A stretch of DNA of 43,772 nucleotides. Source: Acidobacteriota bacterium. Its GTDB lineage: Bacteria; Acidobacteriota; Vicinamibacteria; Vicinamibacterales; CAVVIG01. Below the pieces are notes generated by a model. It was not told the origin of the DNA. It did not search any database and saw nothing but the letters and a program-made list of their open reading frames with translations. The number at the start of each line of letters is the position of its first letter. The stretch's first letter is position 1. Position numbers and translations under genes: made by a program. This document shows positions 38,439-43,772 of the stretch, in pieces. Where the stretch lies: NCBI GenBank assembly GCA_023265175.1, contig JAHFUI010000018.1:1-43772 (forward strand), read 5' to 3'.

Positions 38439-39419
38439 TTGATCGCGCAAATCGCAGACCTCGCTCGCCGAGCGGCGGACCGCTGCTCTCATCGCTCTCA
38501 TTGCTCCCAGGGCCGACCTCCTCGCGGCGCGCGGGTGGGGGCCGCCCTGCTCGCGCTCCTGTTGGGCAATTCCACAGGGTTAACCCAAACGCCGCCGTCT
38601 GCGGGGCAGCCACCCGCCATCGAGCATCCCGACGACCTCGAGCCCGATCGCCCCGACGTCACCAACGGCACCCACATCGTGGACGTCGGTCTTCTGCAGA
38701 TCGAAGTTGGCGGCCTGTTCAACCACTCCGGACCGGACGGGCACGATTTCGGCACGCCGATCACGGCGCGTGTCGGCGTGGCCGACTGGCTCGAGCTCCG
38801 GGTGGGCGGCGACGGCTTCCTCGCATCTACCGATCCGCAAGGCACGCAACGCGGGATCGGAAACGTGCAGCTCGGGGCGAAGCTGAGGCTGTGGGCCGAT
38901 CCGGGCGGCGTGCCGGTGTTGTCCATCCTGCCGGCGATCAATCTCCCGACGGCGAGCGAACGCAAAGGGCTCGGTTCGGGCCAGGCCGATTTCACGATCG
39001 CACTGCTGACCGGCACGGATTTTCTCGCTCGAGGACACGTGGACTTCAATTACGGCATCGGCCGCATCGGCGCGGGCACCGGGCTGCCGCGTTTTACGCA
39101 GCACCTGGTCGCGCTGTCGGCGAGCGCCGAGGTGCCGGGTCCGGTGACGCCCTACGTCGAAAGCTTCTGGTTCTCGCGGCAGGATCCGGACGGGGGGCAC
39201 GTGCTGGCCATCGATACGGGAGCCATCTACGTCATCAACCCGCAATTTGCGCTCGACGGCGGCGTCCAGGTCGGCCTGAGCGACGCCGCGCCGTCATGGT
39301 CCGTCTTCGGCGGCGTCTCGGTCGTGGTCGGGAATGTGCTTGGCGATCACGGCGTGCACGCACGGCAGAAAGAAGTGGCGCACCGTCGAGAGCGGCGCGC
39401 TTCGACGGTCGCGCGTTGA
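38439..39419 (+). CDS. Outer-membrane beta-barrel protein of the transporter / MetA-like family
   Basis: A protein of up to 326 residues. After a hydrophobic stretch (VGAALLALLLGNSTGLTQ), it carries DRPDVTNGTHIVDVGLLQIEVG, typical of the outer-membrane family related to phenol-degradation MetA and often found beside heavy-metal efflux genes. Alternating strands such as YGIGRIGAGTGLPRF and PQFALDGGVQVGLSD support a beta barrel. The start is unclear: a TTG at 38439 gives a long unusual N-terminus, a GTG at 38535 a short signal. The end has a basic tail (ARQKEVAHRRERRASTVAR) that may be read-through of a deletion junction with the next gene. Confidence 0.65.
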   Translation: MIAQIADLARRAADRCSHRSHCSQGRPPRGARVGAALLALLLGNSTGLTQTPPSAGQPPAIEHPDDLEPDRPDVTNGTHIVDVGLLQIEVGGLFNHSGPDGHDFGTPITARVGVADWLELRVGGDGFLASTDPQGTQRGIGNVQLGAKLRLWADPGGVPVLSILPAINLPTASERKGLGSGQADFTIALLTGTDFLARGHVDFNYGIGRIGAGTGLPRFTQHLVALSASAEVPGPVTPYVESFWFSRQDPDGGHVLAIDTGAIYVINPQFALDGGVQVGLSDAAPSWSVFGGVSVVVGNVLGDHGVHARQKEVAHRRERRASTVAR

Positions 39420-39422
39420 TCG

Positions 39423-40325
39423 TTGCCCTTTCTGCAGAACACGCTGCGCACGCTCGTGCTCGACGTCCAGAGCGCGTTCATCGACGTGCAGCTCGCCAAG
39501 TCGCATCTGGACCTGGCGCGCGAATCGCTCTCCGCGTTCAACGAGATCGTCGGCATCAACACGGAGCGCGTCCGGACGGGCGATCTCGCCTCGGTCGAGC
39601 TGGCGCGGTCACGTCTGGCGGCCTTGCAGTTTCAGAACGAGGTCAAGAGCCGCGAGGCGCGGCTGGCGGTCGCCGCGAACCGGCTTCGTACGCTGCTCGG
39701 CCGCAGCGACCTCGGACCGATTGAGGTCACCGGCGACCTGCGCCGGGAAAGCCCGGCGACCGGCGTCGAGCTGCTCGAGCGCCGCGCGTTCGACGCGAGG
39801 CCGGATCTGAAGGCGCTCGTACGCGATCAGGCGCGATCGGCCGCCGAGCTCCGGCTGCAGATCGCGCAGGGCAAGGTCGATTACACGATCAGCGGCGAGT
39901 TTCACCGGCAGGTCGCGCCGAACCAGATCGCGGGCAACGAGTGGGGCGTCTTCTTCAGCGCGCCGGTCCCGCTCTTCAACCGCAATCAAGGCGAGATCGA
40001 GCGCGCCCGGCAGGAGGTGCGCCAGAGCGAGGCGCGCGTCAGAGCGCTTCAAGCCGACATCACCAGCGAAGTTCGAAGCGCGTGGCAGCAATACGCCACC
40101 GCGCGCGATCTGGTCGAGACCATCGAGCAGCACATGCTCGCGCAGGCGCGTGACGTGCGCGAGACGACCGCGTACTCGTACCGCCGAGGCGAAGCGAGCT
40201 TCATCGAACTGCTCGACGCCCAACGGACCTTCAACGACACCATGCAGAGCTATAACGAGGCGCGAGCCGAGTATGCGCGAAGCCTGTACGCGCTCGACGC
40301 CATGACCGGGAGTGCACGCCCGTGA
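39423..40325 (+). CDS. Outer-membrane efflux protein, CzcC-like, N-terminus missing
   Basis: A 300-residue protein of the TolC/CzcC family. The coiled segments LDVQSAFIDVQLAKSHLDLA, RVRTGDLASVELARSRLAAL and VRALQADITSEVRSAWQQYA, and the hinge LFNRNQGEIERARQEV, are typical. Family members have about 420 residues with a signal peptide; here roughly the first 120-130 residues are missing and no signal is present. The apparent TTG start lies three bases after the stop of the previous gene. A deletion between the two genes is the simplest cause. Export to the outer membrane is doubtful. It overlaps the next gene (GTGA). Confidence 0.75.
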   Translation: MPFLQNTLRTLVLDVQSAFIDVQLAKSHLDLARESLSAFNEIVGINTERVRTGDLASVELARSRLAALQFQNEVKSREARLAVAANRLRTLLGRSDLGPIEVTGDLRRESPATGVELLERRAFDARPDLKALVRDQARSAAELRLQIAQGKVDYTISGEFHRQVAPNQIAGNEWGVFFSAPVPLFNRNQGEIERARQEVRQSEARVRALQADITSEVRSAWQQYATARDLVETIEQHMLAQARDVRETTAYSYRRGEASFIELLDAQRTFNDTMQSYNEARAEYARSLYALDAMTGSARP

Positions 40326-41497
40326 CTCATCCTTCTCACCTGTCCGGGGCGCTAGTCGGCCTGTTGACGCTCACCGCCGTGGTGGCGTGCGGCCGCCAGG
40401 AACCATCCACCTCGGCGGCCGAGCCCGTCGTCACCGCCGGATCGATCGTGGTGCCGAGCGGCTCGCCGATGCTGAAGCAGCTCCGCCGTGAGGTGGTCGT
40501 GGCCGCGGATCTTCCCACAGACGAGGTCGTCGCCCCCGGCAAGATCGAGGCGAACCCGAACCGCGTGTCGAAGGTCGTGGCGCCGCTCGCCGGACGAGTC
40601 GCCAGCGTCCTCGTCAAGGTTGGCGATGCGGTGCGGCGGGACCAGCCGCTGTTCACGATCGAGAGCCCCGAGGCCGATGCCACGATGTCCGCGGACCTCC
40701 AGGCGGAGGCGGCCCTGACGCAGGCGCGGGCGGCGCTGGTGAAGGCCCAGGCCGACGCGGAGAGGACCCGGGACCTCTTCGAGCACAACGCCGTCGCGAA
40801 GAAGGAGTCGCTCAACGCGGAGAACGCGCTCGCGCAAGCCATGGCCGCCGTCCAACAAGCCGAGGCCGCGCGCGATCAGGCCGAGCGCCGCCTCGGCGTG
40901 CTGGGGCTGACTCCGCACGACTTCAGGCAGCAGGTGGTCGTGCGGTCGCCGTTGTCAGGCAAAGTGCTCGAGCTCAGCATCGTGCCGGGAGAATTTCGCA
41001 ACGACACCACCGCCGCCGTGGTCACGGTCGCTGACCTCAGCACGGTGTGGGTCTCGTCGCAGGTTCCCGAAACCTACATCCGTTTCATTCGGCCTCACGA
41101 AAAGATCGAGATCAGCCTCATCGCGTACCCGAGCGAAATCTTCGAGGGGCACGTGTCGCGCATCGCCGATACCGTCGATCCCCAGACCCGCACGGTGAAG
41201 GTGCAGGCCGAGATGGACAATCCGCACGGCCGATTGCGGCCGGAGATGTTCGGCAGCATCCATCACATCGAATCGATGGTGCGACTGCCGGTCGTGCCGC
41301 CCGGCGCTGTCATCGAGGCCGGCGGCCGGTCGGTCGTGTTCGTCGAGTCGTCGCCGGGGCGGTTCGACGAACGGGCCGTCGTCGCCGGCAAGACGGCCGG
41401 AGGCCTCACGCGAATCGTCAGTGGCGTCAAACCTGGTGAAACGGTCGTCGTCGACGGCGCGATGCTTCTGCACGGCCTCATGAAAGGCGCCGCGTAA
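40322..41497 (+). CDS. RND efflux periplasmic adaptor, CzcB-like
   Basis: A 391-residue membrane-fusion protein linking pump and outer-membrane channel. A lipoprotein signal with Cys23 (TAVVACG) is visible. The biotinyl-lipoyl-like halves (VVAPLAGRVASVLVKVGDAV and VVRSPLSGKVLEL) flank a helical hairpin (ALTQARAALVKAQADAERT). The beta-barrel domain holds VTVADLSTVWVSSQVPE and DTVDPQTRTVKVQAEM. It appears intact and in frame, unlike its two neighbours. Divalent metal export is inferred from the CzcA-like partner. Confidence 0.87.
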   Translation: MTHPSHLSGALVGLLTLTAVVACGRQEPSTSAAEPVVTAGSIVVPSGSPMLKQLRREVVVAADLPTDEVVAPGKIEANPNRVSKVVAPLAGRVASVLVKVGDAVRRDQPLFTIESPEADATMSADLQAEAALTQARAALVKAQADAERTRDLFEHNAVAKKESLNAENALAQAMAAVQQAEAARDQAERRLGVLGLTPHDFRQQVVVRSPLSGKVLELSIVPGEFRNDTTAAVVTVADLSTVWVSSQVPETYIRFIRPHEKIEISLIAYPSEIFEGHVSRIADTVDPQTRTVKVQAEMDNPHGRLRPEMFGSIHHIESMVRLPVVPPGAVIEAGGRSVVFVESSPGRFDERAVVAGKTAGGLTRIVSGVKPGETVVVDGAMLLHGLMKGAA

Positions 41498-41502
41498 CCG
41501 TG

Positions 41503-43234
41503 ATGCTCAAACGGCTCGTGTCCGCCGCGTTGCATCAGCCGCTCTTCACGCTGCTGGTCACCGTGCTCTTCATTGGAGCAGGCCTGCAGGCGTTCCGTTC
41601 GCTGCCGGTGGAGGCCTTTCCCGACGTCACCGACGTGCAGGTGACTGTGATCACGCTGGTCCCGGGGCACGCCCCGGAAGAGGTCGAGAAGCAGGTCACG
41701 ATCCCGCTGGAGATCGGCCTCAGCGGCCTGCCTCACTCGGTGCGCATGTTCTCGCACACGCAGTTCGGCCTCTCGTTCATCATCCTCACCTTCGACGATC
41801 AGGTGAATGACTACTTCGCCAGACAGCAGGTGCTCGAGCGCCTGCCAACCGTGGACCTTCCGCCGGGACTGCAGCCGCAGCACGCCCCGTTGTCGACGCC
41901 GATCGGGGAGGTCTATCGCTATCGCTTGCGCGGGGATCGCATCGATCCCGCCGAGCTTCGCTCGATCCAGGACTGGACGGTTGAGCGCTATCTTCGACTC
42001 GCGCCCGGTGTCGCGGACATCGTCAGCTTCGGCGGGTTCATCAAACAATATGAGGTGAACCTGGACCTCGTGCGGATGACGTCGCACGACGTGTCGATGC
42101 AGCAGGTCCTGACCGCGCTCGGACGCGGAAACGCCAACGCCGGCGGCAGCTACCTCGAACAAGGCGAGCAGCAATACATCGTGCGCGGCATCGGACTGTT
42201 GCGATCGACCGACGACATCGGTGAAATCGCGATCGCGCAGCACGGCGGCGTGCCCGTGCTGGTTCGTGATATCGGCAGCGTGAGCATCGGCGCCGTGCCC
42301 CGCCAGGGCATCACCGGGCAGGACGGCGACGATGAAGTCGTCACCGGCGTCGTGTTGATGCGAAAAGGCGAGAACCCGTCAGGAAGTGCTGGCGGCGGTG
42401 AAGGAGCGTGTGGCGACGCTGAACGGCTCGCTCCTGCCGCCTGGCGTGCGGATCGTGCCGTTCTACGACCGCACGTGGTTGATCGGCACCACGCTGCGGA
42501 CGGTGTTCACGAACCTGTTCGAGGGCGCCGTGCTGGTCACCGTGGTGCTGTATCTGTTCCTCGGGAATCTGAGAGCCGCCGGCATTGTCGCCGCCATGAT
42601 CCCGCTCGCGCTCCTGGCGACCTTCATCGGCCTGACGATCCGGGGCATTCCCGCCAACCTGCTGTCGCTCGGCGCGATGGACTTCGGCATCATCGTGGAC
42701 GGCGCCGTGATCGTCGTCGAGAACGTGTTTCGACGGTTAGGCGAGATCCACGGCTCTCACGATGCCGCGCTCCGCCGCGAGACGATTCTCGATGCGACCG
42801 TGCAGGTGGGTAGACCGACGCTGTTCTCGATGCTCATCATCATCCTGGCCAATATCCCCATCTTCACGTTGCAGCGGCAGGAGGGGCGCATTTTCGCTCC
42901 CATGGCCTACACGATTACGTCGGCACTCGTCGGGGCGCTGGTGTTCTCGTTGACGCTCGTGCCGCTACTCTGCTTCTTTCTGCTCCGCCATGTTCCGGAG
43001 GAAGAGAACTGGCTGGTGCGCGCGTGTCACCGCGTGTATCGTCCGGCGCTCGAGACAGCGCTCGCGCACAGGGGCGCGGTGATCCTCGGGGCGATCGCGA
43101 TCCTGGCGCTCAGCTTCGGGTCGGCCACGCGCCTGGGCAGTGAGTTTCTGCCCGAGCTGAATGAAGGTCCCATCTGGGTCAATGCGATGTTGCCCGAAGG
43201 GATCTGCGTGCGGGAGACTTTGGGTGGGCGGTAA
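41503..43234 (+). pseudogene. RND efflux pump CzcA-like, frameshifted and truncated
   Basis: The first frame runs from 41503 to about 42381 and encodes the N-terminal helix, VEAFPDVTDVQVTVIT, and most of the first porter domain. At GAGAACCCGTCAGGAAGTG (42370-42388) one extra base breaks the frame. The second frame (from about 42383) continues EVLAAVKERV, then VRIVPFYDRTWLIG, the helices around AMDFGIIVDGAVIVVENVFR (which carries the proton-relay acidic residues) and LPELNEGPIWVNAMLPEG, before ending at 43234. The total is near 575 residues, where CzcA proteins have about 1,030. The 3' half is missing. The frameshift alone could be a sequencing error; the truncation cannot be explained that way. 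Confidence 0.82.
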
Positions 43235-43235
43235 G

Positions 43236-43256
43236 GCTGCCGGCCACGCCGGCAGC
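43236..43256. repeat. REP-like palindrome at the czcA truncation point
   Basis: GCTGCCGGC-CAC-GCCGGCAGC is a perfect 9-bp stem. It lies directly after the stop of the truncated pump gene, which suggests that the break in the gene occurred at this element. Confidence 0.65.
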
Positions 43257-43422
43257 ACCAACGGAGACGCAGCGCACGTTTCTCCAGGAAATTCCCGTCC
43301 TGAACGGGCCTCCAAAAGAAAACAGGGTTTTGCAACAGCCTTTAGCTAGTTTCTGTCGCGAAACGCCTAAGTTGATGGGAAATAGGCGGTTGGCGGTTTT
43401 GCTTGACATGTATGTGTGTAGT

Positions 43423-43443
43423 ATGACACATATACAGTGTCAT
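43423..43443. promoter_or_regulatory. Palindrome overlapping the start of the last gene
   Basis: ATGACAC-ATATACA-GTGTCAT is a perfect 7-7-7 inverted repeat. It reaches into the ATG at 43442. TTGACA lies at 43403-43408, a possible -35, although no good -10 is at the ideal distance. An operator or a translation-control hairpin is possible. Confidence 0.45.
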
Positions 43444-43720
43444 GCCCAAGATTGAATCGCCGACCGATGTTGAGCGCTGGTTCCGGGCACAGGCTGCCAA
43501 GCTGTGGCCTGCGGCGCTGGGGTCGCTGAGTCTTCGAAAAAGTCCGTGTATGCGCGACCACTGCGCCGCCTGTGCAGGCGGCGAGCAGCACACGAGCTAT
43601 GTGCTGTACGGCCGCAGCAAAGGACGACGCCTCGCCATCTACATTCCTGATGCTTCAGCGCTCGCGAGAATTGACCCAGGGTTGCTCACCAAAATTGGAC
43701 CACTCCACATTCAGGCCTGA
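43442..43720 (+). CDS. Small cysteine-rich protein, DUF6788-like
   Basis: A 92-residue protein. The centre SLSLRKSPCMRDHCAACAGG (with Cys36, Cys41, Cys44 and His50 nearby) looks like a metal site, followed by SYVLYGRSKGRRLAIYIPD. This resembles the small DUF6788 family, members of which are often found near transposases. No transposase is seen before the window ends 52 bases later. Preceding DNA (43260-43400) holds CCCGTCCTGAACGGG and a GTTTTGCAACAGCC stretch that could be the edge of a mobile element. The family call is from memory of the motif. Confidence 0.55.
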   Translation: MPKIESPTDVERWFRAQAAKLWPAALGSLSLRKSPCMRDHCAACAGGEQHTSYVLYGRSKGRRLAIYIPDASALARIDPGLLTKIGPLHIQA

Positions 43721-43772
43721 TCGAGACCCATAAGGGATCATCGACACGGCAGCACGATGCCGTGTGGGGCGC

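Noticed and set aside
1-43772. tRNA or rRNA genes
   Set aside because: Scanning the intergenic stretches for T-loop (GTTCRANYC) and other conserved words gave only hits inside coding sequence.

Overview
The window is GC-rich bacterial DNA that most likely comes from an uncultured member of the Acidobacteriota, probably near the Vicinamibacteria. Evidence: a secreted protein of the Acidobacterial VWFA-related type, a tandem pair of secreted proteins of a type I associate with this phylum, and abundant AT-richer hairpin repeats between GC-rich genes. The species is not identifiable by eye. No rRNA or tRNA gene was found.

Layout. (1) 1-2832: aa3-type cytochrome oxidase genes in the order I (partial), III, IV, two small membrane proteins, II. 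(2) 2833-3217: a hairpin repeat interrupted by a 278-bp MITE-like insertion. (3) 3253-9567: proline racemase/hydroxyproline epimerase family protein, gamma-glutamyltransferase, frataxin (CyaY), VWFA protein, FTR1 iron permease behind a Fur-like palindrome, and a membrane acyltransferase. (4) 9679-13499: an orphan DGQHR-domain protein and the dTDP-rhamnose genes rmlB, rmlA and rmlC (no rmlD). (5) 13922-18506: 5-oxoprolinase subunit A, the tandem secreted paralogues and an acyl-CoA ligase. (6) 18586-28158: a nearly complete arginine pathway, argC-argB-argD-argA-argJ-argF on the minus strand and argR-argG-argH on the plus strand, with a promoter/operator candidate between them. (7) 28248-29780: a zinc-ribbon-like disordered protein and FabI. 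(8) 30251-35827: a divergent cluster of a sigma-54 activator with a winged-helix-like N-terminus and a membrane PH-like protein on one side, and a deoxyhypusine-synthase-like enzyme, a PIN-like protein, a degenerate ROK kinase and NagA on the other. (9) 36487-38348: queC and queD, divergent, plus a HAD phosphatase. (10) 38439-43234: a heavy-metal RND efflux locus in decay. (11) 43442-43720: a small cysteine-rich protein.

The most striking feature is not a gene. Many gene borders carry long hairpins whose arms are runs of one short unit, and the unit differs from place to place while the architecture stays the same (units such as AATGCAC, CACGAAGA, CCAGATAA, ACCAAATT, GGAAGTAA, ACTGACG, CTGAGGG, CCTCACAT). 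They sit at gene borders and often supply the start or stop codon of the neighbouring gene. A second, shorter palindrome class resembles REP elements: a variable but self-complementary stem around a TTTA/TGAA/TAAA loop. One copy lies in frame inside nagA.

Decay is visible in several places: the czcC N-terminus is missing, czcA has a frameshift and a truncation, an M16 peptidase fragment has lost a zinc ligand, and a DUF4143-type ATPase is reduced to a fragment.
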